60,000 nucleotides of DNA from positions 9,738,109-9,798,108 of the forward strand of contig NC_088325.1 of assembly GCF_910592395.1 (NCBI RefSeq), written 5' to 3'. The notes beneath the pieces were generated by a model that saw only the letters and a program-made list of their open reading frames with translations, had not been told where the DNA came from and searched no databases. This DNA is from Lineus longissimus. Lineage: Eukaryota > Nemertea > Pilidiophora > Heteronemertea > Lineidae. Below are positions 1 through 11,500 of the stretch, piece by piece. The position numbers and the translations under genes are program-made. Each line of letters opens with the position of its first letter. The first letter of the stretch is position 1.

Positions 1-658
1 GTGGTAATTTTGGCAGATTTTCACCATTTTTCACCCAAAATGAGATGTGGCAGACCCCACTCTCAGTCGAAGAAATTATTCAATTTGGACGCCCCAGGCC
101 AAAGAATCTGTATAAAACACATTAGAGTAGCTAAGGACATCTGGTGTCACCTGGAGGAACTAAAATACCGTCAAAAAGGCACTGAGAGTTAAGCCAGTTG
201 AAGGGTGCCTGTACAAATGGCCTATATTATGTGCAATAGGCCTTTGTCAAACGCACCGAAACCGGCTGAATGGCATCTACACAGTATTTTGTACTGAATA
301 ACAGAAAGGTTTTATGGCATAACATTTTCAAATGCCGATCGATGGACAATTTCACAGCAGTATATCTTCGTGAGTCAACGCAATATTTTTCAAGAAAAAT
401 TGAAATGTTCTATTTTGAAATAGTGCTGTGCGTGTATAGGCACTGCAGTAGGCCTACAGATGTCTAATAGTGTACTCAAATCTACTGTCAACTGCGGCTA
501 ATAATTCAGCCTACCGGTATTACCCACAAAAATTGGCATCGATCAGGAAAAAGTCACTTAAGTTGTGTGAATGTTGTGTTTGTAAGGTGTAATTATGTAA
601 ATGCTGTGTAAGGTATATGCAGTCATTTTAACCACCTCTGCGTATGTTTTTAATACTA

Positions 659-744
659 CAGGGTGGCCCAGAATTATTTTCCCTTGCACAATAGAATTCT
701 ATTGTGTACCCATTGCGTAAGGGAAAATAAATCAGGCCACCCAG
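659..744. mobile_element. 86-bp hairpin MITE with TA target duplication
   Basis: Ends CAGGGTGGCC / GGCCACCCAG flanked by TA (657-658 and 745-746). The arms pair over about 30 bp and the centre is a perfect 18-bp palindrome (ACAATAGAATTCTATTGT). The TA duplication fits a Tc1/mariner-type non-autonomous element. The whole unit would fold into one long hairpin. Confidence 0.7.
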
Positions 745-1173
745 TAGACTGAGATCAACTGGGTTGAGCTGGATGCATTGCCTCTGTGGAAACATGGCGA
801 CGATGTGATGGAATTCTAACTGAAAAGCGCGAATATTTTGCGACAGAAGATTTTCGTGAGCATTCCGTAAAATTTGAGAAAATATTCAACACACGAAAGT
901 TTTCTGATCTACAGTATGTCTGCGTGGAGAATGTGTCCGGACAGTGATCCATCGGTGCCAAGCAAGAGTTATGAAACATGATTCGCTATTACTGAGTCAA
1001 GTCATAAACTTAGCACATGTATCGGTAAAAATAGATATTCAAGAAAATTGGCCCGAGTATTTCAATACATATGTAGAAAATGACACTTAATTAGCACACA
1101 GGGTTCGTCTAGAAACTAAGAATTTCAGAAAAATTAGCTATGACTTAACCTACTTCTGCCAGAAACGGAACCT

Positions 1174-1232
1174 ATGTGACCTACTACAGCAAAATGAGTC
1201 GCATGTCGCTTCGAGCTTGACAGGTTGAAATG
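1174..1232 (+). repeat. Left-end fragment of the GTGACCCACCA palindromic MITE family
   Basis: Shares CAAAATGAGTCGCATGTCGC and the following GAGCTTGACAGGTTGA with the full copies at 52979-53183 and 57746-57940. The right half is missing. A pogo-like MITE begins 39 bp downstream. Confidence 0.65.
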
Positions 1233-1270
1233 TACAGAGAAAGTACTTAACAAGAACCTGGCGTGACATA

Positions 1271-1450
1271 CAGTAGAACCTCCCTTATAAGACACCTCTC
1301 TATTAAGGACAACCTCTGTATTAAGGACACTAGTTTTGTTCCCATTCAATTTGACCTCTCTAATCAGGACACCTCTCTAATCAGGACACCTCTCTATTAA
1401 AGACAGTACTAGTCAGTCCCAAGGGTGTTCTTAATAGAGAGGTTCTACTG
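1271..1450 (+). mobile_element. CAGTAGAACCTC MITE (pogo/Tigger-like), copy 1
   Basis: Begins CAGTAGAACCTCCCTTA and ends AGAGGTTCTACTG, flanked by TA on both sides. The family has internal degenerate repeats of CTCTCTATTAAGGACA at one end and the inverse at the other, around a core matching TTTGGTCCCAAATTGG. The TA duplication and CAGT ends suggest a Tc1/mariner-pogo origin (inference). No ORF; non-autonomous. Confidence 0.8.
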
Positions 1451-2144
1451 TAGTTTGTAAAGTCGTCTCTTCTGCACATGCCCAAAAAATCGTGGAACGG
1501 GAAGCGTGGCACGCATAACTGAAAACGCCGATCATAAGAGAATGACATTAGTATATCACAACAGGTTGCGGTGCATGGTGACGAGCCAGAGTATTAATCA
1601 CCTGGCTGCCTAAATCTCAAGCTTAAGTAGTCCCGAATAAAAGTCTTAGCAAATGTCAGTACCGATTTAGACACTGTCTCAAATCCGCGGAAAAATATCA
1701 CCCTACAATTACACAAAGAGACAATGTCACCACGATTGCATTGATTTGATCACTCCACTCCACTCTGAGAAACAGATCCAGCCTTCCTGGTACCCTATCT
1801 CCAGTAAAACTTCTCGAACTGGTATGACACTATCACGACCGGACCAACACCTCAACCTCGGACCCTCAGAGAAAAACCGTCCACGAGAGATAGCTGCTGA
1901 AGGTTATTTACACTCTTGAGCTTCTTCAAGACCAGAGCCTTCCGAATCAATAGAGAAAATAATCACTTTACAATGCATATCAACGGAGAAATTGCTTTAT
2001 TTCCTAGCTCTCTCTAGTGAGGGTGATCAGCTCGTTATTTAGTTGAGATCAAGAGAGCAGGCATAAGGCCACACTTTTTTAATAAGTTGGATTACGGAAC
2101 TTCAGATCAAAAACCTAAATAAAAAAATATTTAAAAAAAAAGTT

Positions 2145-2150
2145 TTTATT
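2145..2150 (-). terminator. Candidate poly(A) signal of the SLC22 gene
   Basis: AATAAA on the minus strand about 140 bp past the transporter stop codon, within an A/T-rich stretch (2118-2150). It is the first canonical hexamer downstream of the gene. The cleavage site itself cannot be seen. Confidence 0.5.
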
Positions 2151-2287
2151 CAAACTCAAAACTTATGTGGGGCGAGAATATGACCCCAGGGGGATTTGTA
2201 ATCCAACAATTAAAAAAATGCGGCCTCAAACCAGCTGGGAGAGGGGATGTGGTCCAAGTATACGGATATGGCCCGGCAGTCAAAGTG

Positions 2288-2536
2288 TTATACATGTTCT
2301 GTCTCGGCATATCCACTGTCCGTGTGATGCCCACTGTCGATGGATTCGTCCGACTCCATTTCGGTGGGGACAACCGCACTCTGTGGAAGAAACTTTGTAT
2401 CACTATGGCGAGAGAAGACCTCCTCTGGGAGGGGCTCGCCGTTGGTCTCCGGCAGGGCGACAAGGACGCCAATCGTACTGCCGATGGAAAGTATAGCGTA
2501 GATGATATAAGGAACTGTCCAGTGGAAGATCTCACC
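2288..2536 (-). CDS. SLC22: SLC22 gene terminal coding exon 8 (residues 466-547)
   Basis: The acceptor is CCATTTTCAG|GGTGAG. It encodes helix 12 (WTVPYIIYAILSIGSTIGV), the conserved ALPETNGEPLPE and a hydrophilic tail rich in Ser, Asp and His, ending in YAETEHV and TAA at 2290-2288. The tail carries DSGHHT (532-537), which resembles a phospho-degron. The opposite strand is also open across this exon, which I treat as a shadow. Confidence 0.94.
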   Translation of the reverse strand, partial: GEIFHWTVPYIIYAILSIGSTIGVLVALPETNGEPLPEEVFSRHSDTKFLPQSAVVPTEMESDESIDSGHHTDSGYAETEHV

Positions 2537-5500
2537 CTGAAAATGGACAAGAAAAGGGAAAAGTTTCACATTGTTCTTGGGGAGACATTAGCGAGTTTCC
2601 GCATCGCTTACGATTACGATTACGATTACGATTTGTGTTTGACGTCATCGATTTTTGGTGCTACATCATCCCCGGCGAAATTGTCGATGGTACTTTCGTC
2701 TCGTTCTTACGAGGATTCGTCGAAAAACGATTACATGGATAAGCGAAAAGCCTATTTTCCACGCTACATATCAAATTCAAGGTGAAATATTCATTGAAGA
2801 ATACTTTAGAACATATCTGTCAAACATAGGAACTGCATTTAATGTGATCAACAGCGATTTTGATCATGTTTTAGCGCCGAGAAAAGTGCACCCAGAGCAT
2901 GAGAGCAGAGTATAGGGCCTATAGTACAGTACACCAAGTCGTTGGTGTGAATGCGGAAACAAAATTTCTGGTTCATGCCCGTTTTGAGAGTATTACGATC
3001 ACGACTTTGAAATCGTAATCGTAATCGTAAGCGATGCGGAAACTCCCTATTCTCTGGTAGAGGTCCATCGTAGGTCGCGGACAGGCCGACCAGGACACCA
3101 ATGGTATTGTCAATGTACACTTTCCAGAAAAAACTCAATAGTTGTCTCCAGAATAGCATTCCGCGACGTTACTATTTATAGCTCACAAGGTCATTTGAAT
3201 AAGATATTGATGACGTTTTAGTCACGTGAGAGTCGGACATCGACACTTATTTCTACGCATTTGAGCTTATTTCAAAGTCAATTATCTTTGACCCTGCATT
3301 GTTTTTAGCATGAATGATACTATAGAGTCAGAGAGAGAAATATTAAGAACAATTATGTAGTATTTCCAACACTTGGACATGTGCCAGATTGAATCTAACT
3401 GCCCTAGTTAGAAAGCCTAAATCCATTACGAAACCGCATGTTTGTCCGACATCGCCTGTAATTCAGCGATGGGGAAATAGAGGGCAGCAGCTGCAGTGAC
3501 GTCATCTTCGCGGAATGCTATTGAGAATTGCATTCAGTAGATTTTCAACATTGATGAGTGTTGACTGATATGCTGTACAATAACTGCATATGAAAAGGAA
3601 ATCTTGAAGCTGTCGCAAGTTAAGAGTCTTCACGTTGATGGATCATCCACCAGACCCATAGACAAACAGACTGATGCTTAACAGCACAACTATTCCCCAT
3701 GGAGTTGCTGGTGGCCGACCAAAAAAAATAGACGGATACAAATTGCAGATTATAGATTATTCATGATATTATGTGACAGACTAATACATACCAAGTAGGC
3801 AAACTGTGGGGCAATGATTCCACCAACTCGGGCCGCAACACTAAAAGCACCAATTGCAATATTTCTGGAGAAAAAAAGATGAAAATACAGCCAAGTTGGA
3901 TATGCTTATTACAAGCTCAGAGGTCTATCCCGCAGCAATGCTCTCTTTTGATTCTTCCCCCTCCACTTCGATGTAGTGATCATATTGACTAATATGACGA
4001 GGACTTTCGGCCACATAGGTGAGCGTCATCACAAGCTACTCATGCTTCTCACTTGGTGGGGTATTTGGCTTGTCCACCCAGCGACTAACAAGGAACAACA
4101 GTTTTACATCTCATTCCAAAGATTGTTAAGAGACAGGAATGTTTTGCTCCTTGAAGACCCACACAGGTTCACCTAGAAATATGATGCCGGATTCTCCCGA
4201 GAACTTTACATGTGCCCTTGGGCGTAGTAACCAGCAATGTTTACTCCGAGGCTACGAGACTCTTCTTGATCAACTCAATAGTCGTAGTTCCACCTATCAT
4301 AAAACCCTGTGTTTTTTCAAGACCAGTGTCTTCGCCGTGTGTCAAAAAACCCGGGGCGCACTTACACCTATCAGTGGTGTTAGATAATGTTTAATAGCCC
4401 CGGCGACAGGTGCGCTGTAGGTAGGGAGCTCTCCTGTGTTTCTTTCCCGTTGGAGGAGAATTTCGCATGCGCAATACCGAGGCAACTACACTGCGCCATC
4501 TGTCGCCGGAACTTAGAACTTGCAATTGCCGTGTCTATTCAGATTCCACCTATCAAAAACCCGTGTTGAACACGGGTCTAAATTAGCCCTTGATTAGCCC
4601 CATCAAGCTCGATGGGGCGAATAGACACGGAGATTTGACACACGGGTCTATTTAGACACGGCAATTCATAGGTGTAAGCGCAAAAGACACGGGGATTTGA
4701 TAGGTGGAAGTACGACTAATATAATTTAATATTTTGTTGGAAAAATACTTGGGAAGGTGTATGCAGAGCTGGAACTTGCCGAGTAGGTGACGTCTGGCTG
4801 TACCGCAAACTTTTTTGGTTGGTTTTAGGCCCTATAAATGCATTATTGTAACAGGAGGCCTTAATGGATGAACATTGCTTGAGGATGCTGCTTTGGGGCA
4901 GTTCCCCTGTTCTGATTTTCGGAGACTTTCGATAAAATTTTCTTGAGAGTCATCTTGTCCAGCAAAATTTTTTTGGTCATTTTCTGTGGGGGCTGGGACA
5001 TTATTTTCATACACTGACTGCACTACTCTGCAATCCTGACCAAAACGAGCTTACCTTATCAAAGTGGCAAAAAGTTCTCCTGAATAAGTCGTAGCGAGTG
5101 CCCATGATGCATTGGCCCCACTAAGACAGATCAACGCTAGCACAGTTATGAGTACCGGGTATTTTTCCGAACCCCCGGTACCGGCCAGGATGAGGATGAC
5201 GATTAGACCCAGACATGGGCATGCCACATAGCCGAGATAGGCCTTCTTTCGACCCATCCTGAAAGGAGATACAAATGAAAATTGGAATCATTTCTAGATT
5301 GCTTATAGGTACTTTATCTTGCAAATACAGAAATGAAGAAAGGGTAGAAAGAAAATTTGCGAAACGAGTCATTTCTTTGGACAAGATTTCAAGTTGAATG
5401 TGTTGGCCTGTCGACCTATGCATATAGAAGTGCGAGTCCACTCCGGGCTACTGTCCACCCACCCAGGGTCTCCATCCTGCCCCAGCATAGACTCTGGACA

Positions 5501-8500
5501 CAGTGGACCACAGCTTACTATACCATCTGAAGGATGTAAAGAGCGTGTGTTTTTGGGCCAAATGACCCGAGAAATGCCGCTTGATCAGCACTAACTTGCA
5601 CAAAATTGCATCTAAATTGCTTATTTTTGGTCTGATTTTGAAAATTCAAAGATCCGCAGAGCGTTTAGACAGAGATCTTTCCCTTCAAGCAATCAAATTT
5701 GGCATTTACAGTAGAACCTCCCTTAGCGGACACCTTTCTATTCAGGACAACCTCTCTATTAAGGACTCTAGTTCTGGTCCCAAATTGGTTGTTTCCATTC
5801 AATAATACCTCTCTAATCAGGACACCTCTCTATAAGGGACAGGACCTGTGAGTCCCAAGGGGGGTCCTTAATAGAGAGGTTCTACTGTACTAAGAGGAAG
5901 GAGTCTGTAGGCCGCCTGAGATAAGAACTGTGATATCCCTGATGTCTGCTTGGAGAATGCCTACCAGTTGGCAACAGGAATGACGGTCCATGAGATTGGC
6001 ATCGATGTAATGGCCCCAACTATCGTATTGATGTACATGTTACCAAACAGGTTGACCAACTGTGCACCGATGCCGTAGTATAGCGTGGACGAACTCAGCC
6101 TGAAAGCAGATGAGGCATATGATGTAGATTTCATCAAAAACCCATTAAATTTACTTCATATTTGAAGTAGCGATAATGGTTTTTTTGATTTGATTTGATA
6201 TCAAAGTTGTGTAAATAGTATTACGGTTAAAGGAGAATTAGAGAGAGATACTACCGGGCCGGCATTATTGCATGGTTAAGAATTCAGGTGCATGGCAATG
6301 CAGTGGTCAATGTGAAACCTGTACCCTTCCCCCTGACGGGTCACCACTAATTAAAATTAAAACACCACGAATCATGATTTCGTATTGATGTAATTCAAAA
6401 TATACTGTTATAAATTCTGAACTGGACGTCTCATTTTTCATACTACGTCACATGTTATGGCGAATAAATTAAATGATATTTTCAACCGCCCTCCACCTGT
6501 ACGTACATGATCAGTTTATATGATTGACTGTCGAATTTGAATCTGATTACTCCTATACAGGAGTGTAGCTAGCCTTTTGGTCTTGGGGGCAAAGGCTTTG
6601 GAGGGAATGGCACTTTTTCAAATTCGTTGACCAAAGTCATGGTAAAAACAAGATTTTTTACACTTCTTGGGAGGGGTAAACATTTTGCCCCTCCCCCTTC
6701 CCTTTGGCCCCGCCCATGTATGAACTACACTTTACTGGATGCTAGACGCCGCTGTTAAAGTAGACCACAAGAACTCTGAATACAATAAATTACTACCAAC
6801 CCGCTAGTATCTCTTAATCCACCACATTCAAATTCCTGAATAAAAAAGATCAATGAGAATGAGATTAAGACAATATTCGTCCTGTTGAAAAACATTTTTT
6901 CTTTAGTTAAATGCCGAAATATTTTTTGGGAAAATTTGAAAAGTGAATATGAGTTTGAAAATTTCCGACTGTAAATACGAACTGAATATCAATTTCAACA
7001 ATGCTGGGCAGAAATGACTTCTGGGCATGGACCGAAATGGTAGCGGCGTGAAACGACCGTATACCTGTGTAATAACTGACCAACGGCAATGTTTATTTCT
7101 TTTTACCTGAGCCACAAGAAAGTACAATGAAGATGAACGGCATTCGCCTTTAAGAAGGGAATTAATGCAAACCAAAAACTGCAAAGCGCGCGGTCTCCAC
7201 CTGCAGGTTTCTTATGACAGTTACAGTACTATTCAGTCCTCAGGAAGCACTTACGCTTCTCAAAGTAAGGTTCTTTGAACTGGATCGTATTCCCAGGTGG
7301 TTACAATCTAGCATGCTAATTTTCGTCATCAGGAGCCGTACTTCATGACTCATAAACATCACCTGAACTGAGCTGGTTTTTCCGAAAGATTTAAAGAGAA
7401 CAAGTCGTCAATAGTTGATTTTCTCATTTAAAAGCGAAGGATTTATAGGTGTTCAAATACTTTTTACTTAGATGGTTCATCTTCGAGTTGAAGGGGTACA
7501 CCGTTCGTAATTATTTGTGGTCCAGTTAAATAGAAATCCACTAATACACAATGCCGTAGTGCAGTTATTATGCATACAAATTTGCTGAAACTTGGTATTC
7601 ATAGTATTTGTTTATCAGTCTACACAACGGCAATGTTGAAAATTATATATTGAGTGGACATTTTTAGATTCAATTACAAATTCAAAATTTTAATGAATGG
7701 CGTAGGACTTTAAAAGAAAAGGATTTATAGGTGTTCAAATACGTTTTACCTCAATGGTTCATCTTCGTTAAGAATACATGATTATATAAAGACGTACATG
7801 TACAGTGAAACCTCACTAAGCGGACACCTCTCTATTATGGACAACCTTTGTATTAGAGACACCACCTTTAGTCCCGAACTGGTAATTTCCATTGAATTTA
7901 CCTCTATGATCAGGACACCTCTCAATTAAGGACAGCATTTGTCAGTCACAAGGGTGTCCGTACTAGAGAGGTTCCAGTGTACTAGTAAACTACAGTAGAA
8001 CCTCTCCATTAAGGACACCCTCGGGACTGACAAATGCTGTCCTTAATATAGAGGTGTCCTGATTCGAGAGGTCAAATTGAATAAAAAAAACAATTTGGGA
8101 CCAAAAGTAGTGTCCTTAATAGAGAGGTTGTCCTTAATAGAGAGGTTGTCCTTTATAGAGAGGTTGTCCTTAATAGAGAGGTGTCCGCTAAGGGAGGTTC
8201 CACTGTAATGAATTGGTCAACGTCCATTTTCTCCACGCTATTATAGTTGACATAATGATAAATGACTGCCTATTTCATTTCCGTGTATATACGCATCGAT
8301 TGGTTTTTTTATTGGCAAGCACGAGGCATTTTAAATAAGCTTGGATTTAAATAAATAAATGGTTCTTATGGACAATTGACAATCGCTACTGGCGGCACTA
8401 ATGCAGCCAGATGTCAGAATGTTCCGTGCAACCTGAACAGACTTGTTCAGACCAGTTTAGACGGCAAAATATATTTTCAAGAATCCCGAAAACAAGGAAT

Positions 8501-11500
8501 CCTAAGGAATGCCAATGTTCTGTCTGCAATTTATTCTCATTACAACTCGAGTAATCAGGGGGTTATGACTTTTGAACACCCACTTGCCTGGTTTTCCCGA
8601 TAGTGACGCTGCTGTCTAAGCGTGAAAAATAGGACAAGTCCAACTGTAGTATGCACCGGGCATTATCCATGAGTTGTTATCGGGGAAAACCCGGACAAGT
8701 GGGTGTTTAAAAGTCAATACCATAATCAGGCGACTGAAAATTTATTTTTTTTCCATGCCGATTCAACTCAAGAAGAACCAGAAGCCTACACACAGCTCGG
8801 GGCCACACACAATAGTGCCATTGTTGAATTCAGCTGACCAGTTTGATCCAATCTGCCTGTGTCCTACAATACATAATGCGCATAGATTGTTGAGGTATTG
8901 TTTACCTTAGCACAGACAGACTGCAAAACATTGGTCTGTCACCTGTAATATACCATCGTTCACAGTGGCCCGTGATCAAACCTTACAGAAGCTTTGAGTG
9001 TCCCGGTGCTTCTTCAATCATTCAGAGAATAAATTCAATACCATGTTCGGTAAAAAATGACGAAATAGTAAAAAGTATGCAAATGGAACAATTTGAGGGC
9101 GTGTACAATTGGTGTTTAACAAGCAGGAGCAGTGTAGACTTAATCACAATGTCATTTTTTTATGGCATCAAATCTTTGGGTGTTCTAGAGGATTCCTTGT
9201 TTTTCTCGATTCTTTCAAATTGATGTGTCCCTGTTCCGACCTGTTTACTTGGCGAGCTAAAATTATTCTCTTCCAGGTTTTAGAATGCTGTATCACATCT
9301 CCTTTTGTATAATAATAATAATAAAACGATATTTGTATGGCGCCGCTCATGTATATATCGCGGCGCCTCACAGAGTTAAAAATAAATAGGCCTAGATACA
9401 TTACTTAAAGCACTGTAGTTGATACGTGCAGATGGCATCATCGGTGCCATATTGGCCATCGTACACATGACCACGGACATCGAAACAATGACTCTGCAAC
9501 ACCACTGACGTCATGTAATCTTTCCGTGTGGAATTTCCAAGACTCTTAATACACCATATCAGTTTGACGAGATGCCTGCCGCCACATGGCGCAGACAGTG
9601 TAAGGCGAAAAAAATCTCGCCAGCCGCGTGGAAAGGTTTATTCAATACGTATTTTGGTATATACTAGCACCCACCACAGAGCGCATTGCAGGCCATAAAA
9701 GTGGCACCGTCCTTGACCATACCACATGTTTGCCGTCAAATGACCCAGGAACGTGATGCTGCACAATGGAAAAAAACTGACAGTTTCAATGTGAAAATGT
9801 TGGCCTTGTAGAATTGTTCACAATCATACTCGCAATAATATGCCTCGAAACAGCTTATTTGTACAATTTTGAAAATTCATAGTTCAACCGAGTGTTGACA
9901 CACAGATCTTCCCATTTCTACAATCAATTTTGATACATTTTATGAGGAGAAATACCCCAAAATTGAAAATGTCACATTCCTGATGATGTCATCTTCAAGT
10001 TCACTACAGGGCGTTACAGAAGAGATCACACAATTTTGGAAACCTGGAAAAATGCTGAATACATTGTTATAAAAAATTCACATTTAAAGCAGGTGAAATC
10101 GACATTCATACTTAGCTGTCTCTTAATCAAAACAAATACTGAATCATAAGCCAACATCCGTGTTATAAACTTACCTAGTTGAAAATCCCAAACATGGGGG
10201 TTTCTGGTACCTTGAAACCCATTCCCTCAAAAGGCGGAGCCACTGGGGTCATGGCTCAGAACAAGCTATTCACAGCATGCTAGGAGTTGATTCGATGCTG
10301 GTAATATTGTCCTTTTCAACCTCATTGCGTATGGAGCATGGAGCATGGGTATATTACAGGGCTTTTTCCATCCACAGTCAGTTTTAGATTTTGACCTTGA
10401 CCCATTGAGTCTGTATATTTGGACCTTGACCTATCCACTGTCAATACATTTGACCTTGACCCAGCCATGGTCTACATTTTGACACTGACCCATCCACAAT
10501 GTGAATATTTGACCTTGACCCATCCACAATGTGAACATTTGATCTTGACCTATCCACGGTCGGTAAATTTTGACCTCGACTCGTCACAGTTTGTATATTT
10601 TGGCCTTCACCCATTCACAATGTGATTCACATTTGACCTTGACCAGGCACAGTCTTTATGGGAGACCTTGACCCTCCCCCAGGTGCTTTGGCAGGTTGGT
10701 TCCTCATCCTGGGACTGCGGCAATTCGGGGCTAGGTATTGCATAACAAATTTGTAAATGCTGACAGGTTGATATCAATCTACAACGATGGTTAGAGAGCG
10801 TGGTGGTGCGATGCTGTGAGTGCCAGACTCCTTTCCAAGAAGTCATGGGTTTGAATCCCATTCAAGGCACTTACTTCTTCCCAGTTGAGGTTTTAAAGTT
10901 AAGAGTGTTTAGAAGGTGGCTCCTTAGCACAACCCCCCCCCCCCCCACCCCACTGGAATATTGTGGAATGACAGAACAGGGCTTTACAAGTATGCCAAAG
11001 CTATAAGCTATATTTCAGCGTTCGTCATCTTAGCCTAAGGTCCAATACACACATGTTCACAACAGAGAGTCCCAAATAACCCCTTAGAGTCCAAGAGCTT
11101 GTCCAAGGGACTTGGCGATCTCAGAGATGAAGCTTATGGGCGTTGCAACAAAATGAGTTCTTGGCGTTCTGCTTTAGCGAGTGGCAACTGATTTGCCAGG
11201 GTGTTAAAAGAGGCAAATACTGATCACCTATAACCATGTCCTTGGAGCATTTCAAAATGGTTAGCAATACCTATCCACAATGCTTTAACACGTAGATCCA
11301 TTGTGTCAACTCTGTCAGGACCGAAGATAGATTTTCTAGTTTGCTTTGAAATGTTAAGAAAATTTCTGGTTTTGTTTTAAAACCACTATATTCCAATCAA
11401 TTTGTATATAACTGGTACTTCTACAAACACTGTGAGCAGTTTATTTTGATTTTCTGTCATTCTGTACATTTTAAATGGTTTCAATCAGAAATTGCAATGC

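Larger units (their letters stand above)
1..2287. other. Sequence downstream of the SLC22 gene
   Basis: Contains the 86-bp hairpin MITE, a GTGACCCACCA fragment, one CAGTAGAACCTC MITE and the poly(A) signal. Nothing recognisable in 1-650 or 1455-2140; open frames there are short and without motif. Confidence 0.5.

Noticed and set aside
2165-2785. Plus-strand open frame of about 206 codons across SLC22 exon 8
   Set aside because: It is the antisense of the real exon and of a transposon end, including the ATTACG repeat (YDYDYD); no independent support.
2848-3159. Alternative terminal exon of the SLC22 gene
   Set aside because: In-frame stop where an acceptor would be required, loss of the conserved PET, and frame running into a transposon end.
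9305-9400. SINE/LINE tail with (TAA)n and GGCGCCGCGATATATAC
   Set aside because: A tail-like simple repeat beside a GC-rich palindrome is suggestive, but no head or second copy is present in the window.
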